Shown here piece after piece: positions 54,002 through 63,883 of a DNA stretch of 64,000 nucleotides; position 1 is the stretch's first letter; every line of letters starts with the position of its first letter. This stretch comes from Stenotrophomonas sp. ISL-67 (GTDB lineage: Bacteria; Pseudomonadota; Gammaproteobacteria; Xanthomonadales; Xanthomonadaceae), in the NCBI RefSeq assembly GCF_018612915.1, contig NZ_JAGGRL010000008.1, positions 1 through 64,000 on the forward strand. The letters run 5' to 3'. The notes beneath the pieces were generated by a model that made no database searches, was not told the origin of the DNA, and saw only the letters and a list, made by a program, of their open reading frames with translations. Both the position numbers and the translations under genes were made by a program.

Positions 54002-56452
54002 GTGCGCCGAGCCCTCCGCCTGCTGCCTCTCCCCCTGAGCATTGCCATCTGCCTGCCGGCCATGGCCGACGACAAACCGGTGAACTGGGGCCTGTGCCCG
54101 GTGACCGATGTCCTGCCTGTCTTCCAGGACGCCCCCGTGGCGGACAAGGCCGCGGCCGAAACCCGCGACCAGCAACCCACCGATATCGAAGGCGACGCGC
54201 TGTTTGGTACCAGCACCGTGCCGCAGTACCAGGGCAACGTGGCGCTCAAGCGCGGCGACCAGTTCCTGGGCACGGACCACCTGAGCTTCGACACCGAAAG
54301 CGGCAACTACATCGCCGAAGGCAATGTCCGCTACCAGGATTCGTCGATCCGGATGACCGCCAAGCGCGCCGAAGGCAACCAGGAATCGGACACCCACAAG
54401 ATCAGTGACATCCAGTACCAGCTGGTGGACCGGCGCGGCCACGGCGGCGCCGATTCGATCGACCTGCAGGGCTCGGTGGGCCAGATGCACCGGTCGACCT
54501 ATACCACCTGTGATCCCTCGCAGCCGGTCTGGAAACTGTCGGCACCGCAGATCGACGTGGACAATGAAGAAGGCTTCGGTACCGCGCGCAACGCGGTGCT
54601 GCGCATCGGCAACGTGCCGGTGATGTGGGCACCGTACTTCAAGTTCCCGATCGACGACCGCCGCCAGACCGGCCTGCTCTACCCGCAGCTGGGCATGTCC
54701 GGGCGCAACGGCTTCGACTATGCCCAGCCGATCTACTTCAACCTGGCGCCGAACTACGACGACACCCTGACCCCGCGCTACATGAGCAAGCGCGGCCTGA
54801 TGCTCGACAACGAGTTCCGCTATCTCTATGACGGCGGCCGTGGCGAACTGCAGACCGCCTACCTGCCCAATGACAAGCTGCGCGACAAGGACCGTGGCCA
54901 GGTCGAATACAGCGCTTACCACAACGTCAACAAGACCTGGCAGGCCCGCGCCAACATCGCCTGGGTGAGCGACGAGCGCTACACCGAGGATTTCTCCAGC
55001 AAGCTGCTGGGGGTGACCACCTCCAGCCTGCAGAGCCAGGTCGGCATCTACGGGACCGGCAAGAACTGGCGGGCCGGGCTGATGGCCGACTACTGGCAGC
55101 TCACCGACTACACCCTGACCGAGTCCTCACTGCCGTACGCGCGCCAACCGCGCCTGTTCGGGACCTGGGACAAGCCGTTGCTGCCCTGGCTGGAAGTGGG
55201 GGTGTACGCCGAGGCGGTCCACTTCACCCATGACGACGTCAACCAGAAGTTCGGCGCTGCCGGCGACTACGAACGCACGGGCGTGGTGACCCCGTATTAC
55301 AACGGTTCGCGCCTGGACGTGAAGCCGTACGTGACGATGCCGTTCGCCGGCGCGTCCTGGTACGTCACCCCGACTCTGGCCTACCGCTACACCGGTTACG
55401 AGCTTGACCGCGGGCTTGCGGACCAGACCCGGCTGAAGGCATTGCGGGACGCGGGGATCACCAACCCCACGCCGGACCAGTTGCGCGGCAATACCTCGCC
55501 GCACCGCAGCGTGCCGATCGCCAGCCTGGACGCCGGCATGTTCTTCGACCGTGAGACCACCATCCGCGGCAAGGGCTACCTGCACACGCTGGAACCGCGC
55601 CTGTTTTACCTGCGCACGCCCTACCGCGACCAGAGCGACCTGCCGATCTTCGATACCCGCGACTTCACCTTCAGCTGGGGCCAGCTGTTCCGCGATTCCC
55701 GCTACACCGGCGCGGACCGCCAGAACGACGCCAACCAGCTGACCATGGCGCTGAGCACCCGCTTCATCAACCAGGAAACCGGTCGCGAGCGTTTCTCCGG
55801 CAGCATCGGCCAGATCCTGTACTTCGACGATTCGCGGGTGACCCTGCCGAACCAGCCCGCCCAGATCGAGCAGGGCAAGTCGGCCTGGATCGCCGACGCC
55901 AACTACGCCATCAACGACCGCTGGAACCTGGGCGCCACCTACCAGTGGGACCCCAAGTACAAGCGCGAGGACCTGGCCAGCGTGCGCGCACGCTACCTGA
56001 TGTCCAACGACGGCATCATCAACCTGACCTACCGCCACCGCCTCAATGCGGCCGCCCCGGCCACCGCGACCAAGGAAGAACGCACCCTGCTGGAACAGGT
56101 GGACCTGTCCTTCCTGTACCCGATCAACGAAACCTGGAGCGTGGTGGGCCGCTACTACTACTCCATCGAAGACAAGGCACCGCTGGAAATCATCGGTGGC
56201 GTGCAGTGGGACAGCTGCTGCCTGGCCGTGCGCGCCCTGGCCCGCCGCTACGTGCGCAACCGCGAGGGCGAGCTGAACAACTCCTTCCAGATCGAGTTCG
56301 TGCTCAAGGGCCTGAGCTCCGTCGGCCAGAACACGGACCGCACTTTGCGCCGTGCTATTCTCGGGTACTACCGAGACGACCTCTATCTCGTGCCGCCCGC
56401 CAACACGGGCGCCCCCACGCGCGAAGACTACGATCCCAACCTGATCCCATGA
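54002..56452 (+). CDS. lptD: LPS-assembly outer membrane protein LptD
   Basis: 816 aa. It inserts lipopolysaccharide in the outer leaflet. The signal peptide RRALRLLPLPLSIAICLPAM is followed by the periplasmic jelly-roll (DIEGDALFGTSTVPQYQGNV, NYIAEGNVRYQDSS) and a 26-strand barrel (YRYTGYE, RSVPIASLDAGMFFDRET). Cys in GLCPVTD, TTCDPSQ and DSCCLAVRALARR would form the disulfides the protein needs. GTG 54002 fits known Xanthomonas starts (MRRALRLLPLP); no good Shine-Dalgarno. First gene of the operon; SurA, its chaperone, is next. Confidence 0.96.
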   Translation: MRRALRLLPLPLSIAICLPAMADDKPVNWGLCPVTDVLPVFQDAPVADKAAAETRDQQPTDIEGDALFGTSTVPQYQGNVALKRGDQFLGTDHLSFDTESGNYIAEGNVRYQDSSIRMTAKRAEGNQESDTHKISDIQYQLVDRRGHGGADSIDLQGSVGQMHRSTYTTCDPSQPVWKLSAPQIDVDNEEGFGTARNAVLRIGNVPVMWAPYFKFPIDDRRQTGLLYPQLGMSGRNGFDYAQPIYFNLAPNYDDTLTPRYMSKRGLMLDNEFRYLYDGGRGELQTAYLPNDKLRDKDRGQVEYSAYHNVNKTWQARANIAWVSDERYTEDFSSKLLGVTTSSLQSQVGIYGTGKNWRAGLMADYWQLTDYTLTESSLPYARQPRLFGTWDKPLLPWLEVGVYAEAVHFTHDDVNQKFGAAGDYERTGVVTPYYNGSRLDVKPYVTMPFAGASWYVTPTLAYRYTGYELDRGLADQTRLKALRDAGITNPTPDQLRGNTSPHRSVPIASLDAGMFFDRETTIRGKGYLHTLEPRLFYLRTPYRDQSDLPIFDTRDFTFSWGQLFRDSRYTGADRQNDANQLTMALSTRFINQETGRERFSGSIGQILYFDDSRVTLPNQPAQIEQGKSAWIADANYAINDRWNLGATYQWDPKYKREDLASVRARYLMSNDGIINLTYRHRLNAAAPATATKEERTLLEQVDLSFLYPINETWSVVGRYYYSIEDKAPLEIIGGVQWDSCCLAVRALARRYVRNREGELNNSFQIEFVLKGLSSVGQNTDRTLRRAILGYYRDDLYLVPPANTGAPTREDYDPNLIP

Positions 56453-57801
56453 CCAAGACCTTCCCCGTCCTCCTCGCCTCCCTGATCGCGGTCAGCACCG
56501 TCTCCGCGCCGCTGCAGGTGCTGGCCCAGCAGGCCCAGTCGCTGGACCGCATTGCCGCCATCGTCGATGAAGATGTCGTGCTGCAGAGCGAGCTGGACCG
56601 TGCCATCGTCAACATCAAGGCCCAGTACGCCGGGCGCGAAGGCCAGCTGCCGCCCGATGACGTGCTCAGCCGCCAGGTGCTCGAGCGCCTGGTGCTGGTC
56701 AAGCTGCAGGTGACGCGCGCCGAAGGCAGCGGCATCAAGGTCAGCGACCAGGAGCTCAACCAGGCCCTGAACGCGATTGCCCAGCAGAACGGCTCCAACC
56801 TGGATGCCCTGCGCCAGCGCCTGGCCTCCGACGGCGTGGATTTCAACGACTTCCGCAGCTCGGTCCGCGATGAAATCATCGTGCAGCGCCTGCGCCAGAG
56901 CTTCGCGCAGAGCCGCATCAGCGTCAGCGAAGGTGAAGTGGATGCCGCGCTCAAGCAGGAAGCCACCGCCGGTACCCAGTACCACCTGGCCCACATCCTG
57001 ATCGCCCTGCCGGAAGGCGCTACCGCCGAGCAGATCGCCACCGGCCAGAAGAAGGTCGAAGGCGTGAAGGGATTGCTGGACAAGGGCGAGCTGGACTTCA
57101 ATGCCGCCGCGGTCCGCTACTCCGACAGCCCCAACGCGCTGGAAGGCGGCGACCTGGGCTGGCGTTCGCTGGATGAAATTCCCGGTGCGTTCGCGCAGAT
57201 GATGACCGGCATGAAGGCGGGCGAGGTGGTGGGTCCGCTGCGCGGCCCAAGCGGCTTCCAGCTGCTCAAGCTGGTGGAAGTGCGCGATGCCAGTGCCGCC
57301 ACCACGGGCCAGACCATCACCGAATACCATGGCCGCCACATCCTGGTGCGGGTCAACGACCAGCAGGACGACGCGACCGCCAAGGCCAAGATCGACTCGG
57401 TCCGGGCACGGATCGCCGGTGGTGCGGACTTCGAGGCCGAAGCCAAGGCCTCGTCCGAGGACACCAACAGCAAGGGCCAGGGCGGCGATCTGGGCTGGTT
57501 CCCTGTTGACGCCTTCGGCCCGGACTTCGGCAAGGAGGTGTCCGGCCTGAGCGACGGTGGCGTCAGCCCGCCGTTCCGTACCGACGCTGGCTGGCACATC
57601 GTGCAGCGCGTGGCCACCCGCCAGACCGATTCGGGCACCGACAACAAGCGTGCCCAGATCCGCGAGACCATCGGCCGCCGCAAGCTGGAAGAAGAGTACA
57701 ACCGCTACCTGCAGGAACTGCGCGGCGAAGCCTACGTGGACCTGCGCACTGCGGCAGCCGCGCCGGCCGAGGCCGAGGCCCCGGCCCCGACCAAGCCCTG
57801 A
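56449..57801 (+). CDS. surA: Periplasmic chaperone / peptidyl-prolyl isomerase SurA
   Basis: 450 aa. Signal peptide (TKTFPVLLASLIAVSTVSA), N-terminal chaperone domain (about 25-175, LDRIAAIVDEDVVLQSELD), two parvulin domains (about 178-282 with YHLAHILIALPE and GGDLGWRS, and about 293-395 with YHGRHILVRVND and GGDLGWFPVDAFGPDF) and a short C-terminal helix with an Ala/Pro/Glu tail. The ATG overlaps the lptD stop (ATGA). Confidence 0.96.
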   Translation: MTKTFPVLLASLIAVSTVSAPLQVLAQQAQSLDRIAAIVDEDVVLQSELDRAIVNIKAQYAGREGQLPPDDVLSRQVLERLVLVKLQVTRAEGSGIKVSDQELNQALNAIAQQNGSNLDALRQRLASDGVDFNDFRSSVRDEIIVQRLRQSFAQSRISVSEGEVDAALKQEATAGTQYHLAHILIALPEGATAEQIATGQKKVEGVKGLLDKGELDFNAAAVRYSDSPNALEGGDLGWRSLDEIPGAFAQMMTGMKAGEVVGPLRGPSGFQLLKLVEVRDASAATTGQTITEYHGRHILVRVNDQQDDATAKAKIDSVRARIAGGADFEAEAKASSEDTNSKGQGGDLGWFPVDAFGPDFGKEVSGLSDGGVSPPFRTDAGWHIVQRVATRQTDSGTDNKRAQIRETIGRRKLEEEYNRYLQELRGEAYVDLRTAAAAPAEAEAPAPTKP

Positions 57802-57811
57802 GACGCTGGCG

Positions 57812-58792
57812 ATGATCCCGCAGCTCGCTCTGGTACCGGGCGAGCCCGCCGGGATCGGCCCGGAACTCTGCCTTCGCCTGATCCAGCAGCCGCGCACCGA
57901 TTGCCGGCTGCTGGCGTTCGCCGACCCGGATACCTTGCGGGCCGCCGCAGCGGCGCTGTCGCTGCCCCTGACCCTGTTGCCTGAAGATGCCATCGCCCGC
58001 CAGCCGGGCGATCTGCCGTTGCGGGAGGTGCCCAATGCGGTCCCCTCACGCTTCGGCCAGGTCGATCCGGCCAATGCCGGCGCGGTGATCGGCGCCCTGC
58101 TGCAGGCCGGCCAGGCGTGCCTGGACGGCCGCCTGCACGGGGTGGTCACCGGGCCGGTGCACAAGGCTGTCATCAACCAGGGCGGGATCGCCTACAGCGG
58201 CACCACCGAACTGCTGGCCGACCAGGCGGGTGCGGACGTGGTGATGATGCTGGCCAACGATATCGTCCGCGTGGCGCTGGCCACCACCCACCTGCCGCTG
58301 CGCGCGGTGGCCGATGCCATCACCCCTGAACGCCTTGCGCGCACGCTGCGGATCGTGGATGGCGCGCTGCGCGGGGCATTCGGCATCGCCGCGCCGCGGA
58401 TCGCGGTGCTCGGGCTGAACCCGCACGCAGGCGAGGACGGGCACCTGGGCCGTGAAGAGCTGGACCTGATCATTCCGCTGCTCGCGCAGCTGCGTGCCGA
58501 GGGCATGGACCTAGTCGGGCCGCTGCCGGCCGATACGGCGTTCCTGCCGCAGAAGCTGGCCGGGTTCGACACGGTGCTGGCGATGTACCACGACCAGGGC
58601 CTGCCGGTACTCAAATACAGCGGTTTCGAGCAGGCGGTGAACATCACCCTGGGCCTGCCCTACCCCCGCGTTGCGGTCGACCACGGCACCGCGTTGGACC
58701 TGGCCGGACGCGGCATCGCCGACTCCTCCAGCCTGTTCGCCGCCACGCAATGGTGTGCCCGGCTGGCGCGCCAACGTACACTGGTGCCATGA
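57812..58792 (+). CDS. pdxA: 4-hydroxythreonine-4-phosphate dehydrogenase
   Basis: 326 aa. DXP-dependent pyridoxal phosphate pathway. LVPGEPAGIGPELCL is the start motif, VVTGPVHKAVIN and LGLNPHAGEDGHLG are substrate and metal motifs, with His, His and Asp metal ligands around them and YHDQGLPVLKY. ATG 57812, 10 nt after surA; its stop overlaps ksgA (ATGA). Confidence 0.96.
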   Translation: MIPQLALVPGEPAGIGPELCLRLIQQPRTDCRLLAFADPDTLRAAAAALSLPLTLLPEDAIARQPGDLPLREVPNAVPSRFGQVDPANAGAVIGALLQAGQACLDGRLHGVVTGPVHKAVINQGGIAYSGTTELLADQAGADVVMMLANDIVRVALATTHLPLRAVADAITPERLARTLRIVDGALRGAFGIAAPRIAVLGLNPHAGEDGHLGREELDLIIPLLAQLRAEGMDLVGPLPADTAFLPQKLAGFDTVLAMYHDQGLPVLKYSGFEQAVNITLGLPYPRVAVDHGTALDLAGRGIADSSSLFAATQWCARLARQRTLVP

Positions 58793-59604
58793 CTTCCCCG
58801 CATTCCCCCTCGGCCGCCGGGTTTACCGCTCCGGCCAAAAAGCAGCTGGGCCAGCACTTCCTGGCCGATCGCAGCTACATCGACAAGATCGTATTGGCGG
58901 TCAACCCGAAGGACGACGACCGCCTGGTCGAAATCGGCCCGGGCCAGGGCGCCATCACCCTGCCGCTGCTGCGCCGCCACCCGCGCCTGACCGTGATCGA
59001 ATTCGATCGCGACCTGATCGCACCGCTGACCGCCGCCGCTGAACCGCTGGGCGAACTCACCATCGTGCACCGCGACGTGCTGCAGGTGAACTTCACCGAG
59101 CTGGCCGGCGACGGCCAGATCCGGCTGGTGGGCAACCTGCCCTACAACATCTCGTCGCCGATCCTGTTCCACGCCATGGACCATGCCGCGGTGATCCGCG
59201 ACATGCACTTCATGCTGCAGAAGGAAGTGGTGGACCGCATGGCGGCCGACCCGGGCAGCAAGGTATACGGCCGGCTCAGCGTGATGCTGCAGGCCTGGTG
59301 CAAGGTCACCTCGTTGTTCGTGGTGCCGCCGGGCGCGTTCCGGCCGCCGCCGAAAGTCGACTCAGCCGTGGTCCGGCTGGTGCCGCGTGATCCGGCCACG
59401 GTGGGCATCATCGACCGCCGCCGCTTCGCGGATGTGGTCCGTGCTGCCTTCGGGCAGCGCCGCAAGACGCTGCGCAACGCACTGAACGGGGTGGTCACGC
59501 CCGAACAGTTCGAAGCAGCCGGGGTGCGCAGTGATGCGCGCGCCGAGCAGCTGGAAGTGGCGCAGTTCATCGCGTTGGCCAACGTGCCGCGCGCGGAAGA
59601 TTGA
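58789..59604 (+). CDS. rsmA: 16S rRNA dimethyladenosine transferase
   Basis: 271 aa, also called KsgA. It dimethylates A1518 and A1519. KKQLGQHFLADRSYIDKI, VEIGPGQGAITLPLL (SAM) and the catalytic NLPYNIS are present, then VPPGAFRPPPKVDSAVVRL. Start ATG overlaps the pdxA stop. Confidence 0.97.
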   Translation: MTSPHSPSAAGFTAPAKKQLGQHFLADRSYIDKIVLAVNPKDDDRLVEIGPGQGAITLPLLRRHPRLTVIEFDRDLIAPLTAAAEPLGELTIVHRDVLQVNFTELAGDGQIRLVGNLPYNISSPILFHAMDHAAVIRDMHFMLQKEVVDRMAADPGSKVYGRLSVMLQAWCKVTSLFVVPPGAFRPPPKVDSAVVRLVPRDPATVGIIDRRRFADVVRAAFGQRRKTLRNALNGVVTPEQFEAAGVRSDARAEQLEVAQFIALANVPRAED

Positions 59605-59625
59605 AACTCCCACTAAACTGCCTGC

Positions 59626-60009
59626 ATGAACGACGCTGCACACTATGCGATCTCGGTCGAGGTCGCCCCGCGCTTCCTCGATGACCAGTCCACGCCCGAG
59701 GACGGGCGTTTTGCATTCGCCTACACAATCCGCATCCACAATGGCGGCCGCGTGGCCGCGCGGCTGGTGGCCCGCCACTGGCGGATCACCGACGGCAACG
59801 GCCGGGTCGAGCACGTGGACGGCGATGGCGTCATCGGCGAACAGCCGCGGCTGCGCCCGGGTGAAGACTTCCGTTACACCTCCGGTGTCATGCTGGAAAC
59901 CGAGCACGGCACGATGCAGGGGCATTACGACATGGTGGCCGACGATGGCACCGAGTTCGCAGCTCCCATCGCGCCATTCGTATTGACCATCCCGCGCACG
60001 CTGCACTGA
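59626..60009 (+). CDS. apaG: ApaG protein (DUF525 fold)
   Basis: 127 aa. Beta-sandwich DUF525 protein. [49 protein letters not shown] and the [11 protein letters not shown] motif are typical. Its role is not well known; it is often annotated as a Co2+/Mg2+ efflux protein. It lies between rsmA and apaH, as in E. coli. Confidence 0.96.
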   Translation: MNDAAHYAISVEVAPRFLDDQSTPEDGRFAFAYTIRIHNGGRVAARLVARHWRITDGNGRVEHVDGDGVIGEQPRLRPGEDFRYTSGVMLETEHGTMQGHYDMVADDGTEFAAPIAPFVLTIPRTLH

Positions 60010-60022
60010 TGGAGGCGCACGC

Positions 60023-61021
60023 ATGAGTGTCTGGGCCATCGGCGACCTGCAGGGCTGTTACGACGTGACCCAGCGTCTGCTGGAGAAGATCCGCTTCGAC
60101 CCGGCGGTGGACACACTGTGGTTCTGTGGCGACCTGGTCAACCGTGGCGGCCAGTCGCTGGAAACGCTGCGGCTGGTGCATTCGCTGCGCGACCAGAGCG
60201 TGGTGGTGCTGGGCAACCACGATCTGTCGTTGCTGGCCGTTGGTGCCCGCACCGAGGAAGAGCAGCGCAAGGTCAACCCGGACCTGCTGCGGGTCGTGCA
60301 GGCCGAAGACCGCGATGTACTGCTCGAATGGCTGCGCCTGCAGAAGCTGGTGCACGTGGACCGCGAGCTGGGCTGGATGATGGTGCACGCGGGCCTGGCC
60401 CCGAAGTGGACTACGCAGCTGGCCGAGAAGCACGCCCGCGAGGTGGAGGTACAGCTGCACGGCAGCGGCTACCGCAAGCTGTTCCGCAACATGTACGGCG
60501 ACAAGCCGGGCTGGTCGCCCGGGTTGGCCGGCTACGACCGTTCGCGGGCGATCATCAACCTGCTCACGCGCATGCGTTACTGCACGCCGCGTGGGCGGAT
60601 CGGGATCGAGGACAAGGGCACGCCGGGCACGCAGGAACAAGGGCTTTACCCTTGGTTCGAGGTACCGGGCCGGGTCGAACGCGATCTGAAGATCGTGTGC
60701 GGGCACTGGTCGGCGCTGGGCCTGACGATCACCCAGGGCGTGCATGCGATCGACACCGGCGCGGTCTGGGGCGGCAAGCTCACGGCACTGCAGCTGGACA
60801 CCGAAGAGCTGCGCGTGGTGCAGGTGCCGGGCCGCGATGTGCCCAAGCCGGTGACGCCGCCGCGCCCGCCGGTGCGGCGCAATGAGGACGAAGGCAGCAG
60901 CTCCAATGGCCGTCCCCCGCGTGGTCCGCGCAACAGCAACCGCGGCCCACGCCAGCAGCAGCCACGGCGCGCGCCCGAACCGAGCGGCAACGAAGGCAAC
61001 AGCACGCCGACCACGGCGTGA
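60023..61021 (+). CDS. apaH: Bis(5'-nucleosyl)-tetraphosphatase (symmetrical)
   Basis: 332 aa. Metallophosphatase that splits Ap4A to two ADP. AIGDLQGCYD, FCGDLVNRGGQSLET, VLGNHDLSLL, VHAGLAPKW and CGHWSALGL hold the metal ligands. The catalytic part ends near residue 275. A further about 55 residues rich in Arg, Pro, Asn and Gln (PRGPRNSNRGPRQQQPRRAP) follow, likely disordered and absent in E. coli ApaH. Last gene of the lptD operon. Confidence 0.95.
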   Translation: MSVWAIGDLQGCYDVTQRLLEKIRFDPAVDTLWFCGDLVNRGGQSLETLRLVHSLRDQSVVVLGNHDLSLLAVGARTEEEQRKVNPDLLRVVQAEDRDVLLEWLRLQKLVHVDRELGWMMVHAGLAPKWTTQLAEKHAREVEVQLHGSGYRKLFRNMYGDKPGWSPGLAGYDRSRAIINLLTRMRYCTPRGRIGIEDKGTPGTQEQGLYPWFEVPGRVERDLKIVCGHWSALGLTITQGVHAIDTGAVWGGKLTALQLDTEELRVVQVPGRDVPKPVTPPRPPVRRNEDEGSSSNGRPPRGPRNSNRGPRQQQPRRAPEPSGNEGNSTPTTA

Positions 61022-61077
61022 CGCGCATGCCGGCGTGACGCACGACGGCACTGCGGCACTGCGGCATTGGCGGCATC

Positions 61078-61102
61078 GTAGAGCCGGGCTCTGCCCGGCT
61101 GC
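61078..61102 (+). repeat. GTAG REP between convergent apaH and folA
   Basis: GTAG followed by AGCCGGGCTCTGCCCGGCT. It is the only repeat in the 146 bp gap and may help to end both transcripts. Confidence 0.85.
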
Positions 61103-61167
61103 AGTTGGATTCAGGCGAACGGCCCACAACCGCGAGTATCCCTGGCTTGGGCCGACAGCGCCACCGC

Positions 61168-61659
61168 TCAGCGCCTGACGTAATCTACGAAATCAAAGGC
61201 GAACGCGTGTTTGGCGTCGGCGTCATGGTGCTCGCGCGCGACTTCGGTCCACTGTTGTGGATCGACTTCGGGAAAATGCGTGTCGGCCGCTACCTCTGCA
61301 TCTACCCAGGTCAGATGCAGGTCGGTGGCCTGGTCCAGCAGCTGGCGGAAGATCTCGCCGCCACCAATTACGCACAGCTCGTCGGCACCGACGGTTTCTG
61401 CGAACTCCTTTGCTTCTTCGATTGACGCCACTGCCTGCATGCCCTCGAACGGCACCTGGCCCGAACGGGTCAACACCAGGTTCGGTCGGCCGGGCAGCGC
61501 GCGGCCGAGCGACTGCGCGGTCTTGCGGCCCATCAGGATCGGCTTGCCCAGTGTCAGTGCCTTGAAGCGCTTCAGGTCGTCCGGCAGCTGCCAGGGCAGC
61601 TGGTTGTCCTGCCCGATGCCGTGGTCGCGGTCGAGGGCGACGATCAGGGAGAGCTTCAT
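61168..61659 (-). CDS. folA: Dihydrofolate reductase
   Basis: 163 aa. It reduces dihydrofolate with [61 protein letters not shown] and [12 protein letters not shown] are the expected motifs, with Asp27-equivalent in PDDLKRF. The start ATG overlaps the thyA stop (ATGA), coupling the two enzymes of the thymidylate cycle. Confidence 0.97.
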   Translation of the reverse strand: MKLSLIVALDRDHGIGQDNQLPWQLPDDLKRFKALTLGKPILMGRKTAQSLGRALPGRPNLVLTRSGQVPFEGMQAVASIEEAKEFAETVGADELCVIGGGEIFRQLLDQATDLHLTWVDAEVAADTHFPEVDPQQWTEVAREHHDADAKHAFAFDFVDYVRR

Positions 61660-62450
61660 ACCGCCACCGGCGCCTTGATCGCCGGGTGCGGGTGGTAGTC
61701 GTCGATGCGGATGTCGTCGAACTGGAAGCCGAACAGATCGGTCACCTCCGGGTTCAACCACAGCGTGGGCAGCGCGCGCGGTTCGCGCGCCAGCTGCTCA
61801 CGGGCCTGCTCGTAATGGTTGGAATACAGGTGCGCATCGCCCAGGGTGTGTACGAAATCGCCGACCCCCAGGCCGGTGGCCTGCGCCACCATGTGGGTCA
61901 GCAGCGCGTAGCTGGCGATATTGAACGGCACGCCCAGGAAGATGTCGCCGCTGCGCTGGTACAGCTGGCAGCTCAGCTTGCCGTCCACTACATAGAACTG
62001 GAACAGGTTGTGGCAGGGCATCAGCGCCATCTGCGAGAGCTCGCCCACGTTCCAGGCGCTGACCACCAGCCGCCGCGAATCCGGGTTGCGCTTGATCTCG
62101 TCCACCAGCCACTGCATCTGGTCGATGCTGCCGCCGTCGGCCGTGGCCCAGCTGCGCCACTGCTTGCCGTAGACCGGGCCGAGGTCGCCGTTCGCGTCGG
62201 CCCATTCGTCCCAGATCCGCACCTGGTTGTCCTGCAGGTAGCCGATGTTGGTGTCGCCCTTCAGGAACCACAGCAGCTCGTGGATGATCGAGCGCAGGTG
62301 CAGCTTCTTGGTGGTGACCAGCGGGAAACCGTCGTTGAGGTTGAAGCGCATCTGCCAGCCGAACACGCTGCGGGTGCCGGTGCCGGTGCGGTCGGACTTT
62401 TCCGTGCCGTGTTCGAGCACGTGCTCGAGCAGGTCCAGGTACGCTTTCAT
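61656..62450 (-). CDS. thyA: Thymidylate synthase
   Basis: 264 aa, same length as E. coli ThyA. It makes dTMP from dUMP using methylene-tetrahydrofolate. The catalytic Cys146 is in [25 protein letters not shown] and [20 protein letters not shown] are present. ATG 62450 overlaps the lgt stop (ATGA); folA follows. Confidence 0.98.
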   Translation of the reverse strand: MKAYLDLLEHVLEHGTEKSDRTGTGTRSVFGWQMRFNLNDGFPLVTTKKLHLRSIIHELLWFLKGDTNIGYLQDNQVRIWDEWADANGDLGPVYGKQWRSWATADGGSIDQMQWLVDEIKRNPDSRRLVVSAWNVGELSQMALMPCHNLFQFYVVDGKLSCQLYQRSGDIFLGVPFNIASYALLTHMVAQATGLGVGDFVHTLGDAHLYSNHYEQAREQLAREPRALPTLWLNPEVTDLFGFQFDDIRIDDYHPHPAIKAPVAV

Positions 62451-63343
62451 GCCTTGCCCCCAGCAGCGGCAGGGGTGGCCGGCAGCACCGGCTGCAGCAC
62501 CGGTGCGCGGCGCGACAGCACCAGCAGCACCAGGCCAAACGCGACCAGCGGCAGGCTCAGCAGCTGGCCGCGGGTGAACCAATCAAAGGCCAGGTACACG
62601 CCGTTGTCGGGCATGCGCACGAATTCCACCGCGAAGCGGAACACGCCGTACATCAGCGCGAACAGGCCCGACACCAGGTAACGGTGGCGCGGCGTGGCCG
62701 ACACCGCCCACAGCACCGCGAACATCACCAGCCCTTCCAGCAGCGCTTCATACAGCTGCGACGGGTGGCGGGCGAACTGATTGAGCGCACCGGTGGCGAA
62801 CTGCTCGCGCAGCGCCGGCATGTCCAGCTGGTCCAGCGGTGCCGGCAGGCCCGAGGGAAACACCACGCCCCAGGTGCCGTCGGTGTACTTGCCCCACAGC
62901 TCGGCGCCGATGAAGTTGCCGATGCGGCCGAAGCCCAGGCCCAGCGGCACCAGCGGCGCCATGAAGTCGATGGTATCGCCCAGGTGCAGGCGGTGCTTGC
63001 GCGACCAGTACCACGAGGCGAACAGCACGCCCAGCAGGCCGCCATGGAAGCTCATGCCGCCGTCCCAGACCTTGAACAGCAGCAGCGGGTTGTGCAGGAA
63101 ATCGCCCAGCGCGTAGAACAGCATGTAACCCACGCGCCCCCCCACCACCACGCCGAGCATCGCGTAGAACAGCAGGTCGGAGAAGCCGTTGGCATCCACG
63201 CCCGGCAGGCGCCCCGCCGCGATGCGCCGCCGCCCCAGCCACCAGGCCGCGGTGAAGCCGAGCAGGTACATGATGCCGTACCAGTGCACCTTGACCGGCC
63301 CAAGCGAGATGGCGATGGGGTCGATGTCGTGGAAATAGATCAT
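62447..63343 (-). CDS. lgt: Prolipoprotein diacylglyceryl transferase
   Basis: 298 aa inner membrane enzyme, seven helices. It moves diacylglycerol to the lipobox Cys. [12 protein letters not shown], the Arg/Gly-rich [18 protein letters not shown] and the signature [16 protein letters not shown] are present (Ile-Gly where many homologues have Ile-Asn). LolB and the TlpA-like lipoprotein in this window would be substrates. First of the lgt-thyA-folA unit. Confidence 0.96.
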   Translation of the reverse strand: MIYFHDIDPIAISLGPVKVHWYGIMYLLGFTAAWWLGRRRIAAGRLPGVDANGFSDLLFYAMLGVVVGGRVGYMLFYALGDFLHNPLLLFKVWDGGMSFHGGLLGVLFASWYWSRKHRLHLGDTIDFMAPLVPLGLGFGRIGNFIGAELWGKYTDGTWGVVFPSGLPAPLDQLDMPALREQFATGALNQFARHPSQLYEALLEGLVMFAVLWAVSATPRHRYLVSGLFALMYGVFRFAVEFVRMPDNGVYLAFDWFTRGQLLSLPLVAFGLVLLVLSRRAPVLQPVLPATPAAAGGKA

Positions 63344-63394
63344 GGGCGATGCCTTGCAGGTAAGCGGCTATTCTCGGGCCAGCGCCACCGTACC

Positions 63395-63883
63395 TCAACC
63401 AAGCAGTTGAGGCGTATTGGGCAGGGCGTCATCCTGGGACCCGCTGCCGGGCCGATAGTGCCCGGCCAGCAGGTCCGATACCTCGGCGATGGCCAGCAGC
63501 ACCGCGTCCTGCAGCACGCCGTTGCGCAGCTGCTGCTGCATGTGCGCGCAGACCGCCTGCCACTGCGCCTCGCCCACTCTGCCGCGCAGGCCACGGTCGG
63601 CCACCAGCTCGATGGCGTGGTCGGCCAGCAGCAGGTAGACCAGCACGCCGTTGTTCTGCTCGGTGTCCCAGGTGCGCAGCTGGGCGAAGGCATGTTCCGC
63701 CCGCTGGCGCGGCGTCACCCGCTGCCAGAGCGCCGTCAGCGGCAGGTCCGCTTCCACCGCGAACATGACCTGGCCGCCGTGGCGGCGTTCGCCTGCGGCG
63801 ATCGCGTCGGTGATCGCCTGCAACGCAGCCGGCGGGAAGGTCCGCCGCAGCGACGGGGCGAACAGATGGCGCCACCAGCGCAT
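63395..63883 (-). CDS. TPM-domain protein (YgcG/Psb32-like)
   Basis: 162 aa. A TPM fold: TDAIAAGERRHGGQVMFAVE, AHAFAQLRTWDTEQNNGVLV to LLLADHAIELVADRGL. The N-terminal RWWRHLFAPSLRRTFPPAAL replaces the signal peptide normally seen, so it may be cytosolic or peripheral. Such genes often come in pairs with a Gly-rich TPM protein and sometimes a LemA gene. ATG 63883 shares one base with the upstream stop (TGATG). Confidence 0.88.
   Translation of the reverse strand: MRWWRHLFAPSLRRTFPPAALQAITDAIAAGERRHGGQVMFAVEADLPLTALWQRVTPRQRAEHAFAQLRTWDTEQNNGVLVYLLLADHAIELVADRGLRGRVGEAQWQAVCAHMQQQLRNGVLQDAVLLAIAEVSDLLAGHYRPGSGSQDDALPNTPQLLG

Noticed and set aside
54002-54070. Earlier LptD start at 53873
   Set aside because: The extra 43 residues are not signal-peptide-like, overlap the HDAC gene end, and known Xanthomonas LptD begins at the position of GTG 54002.
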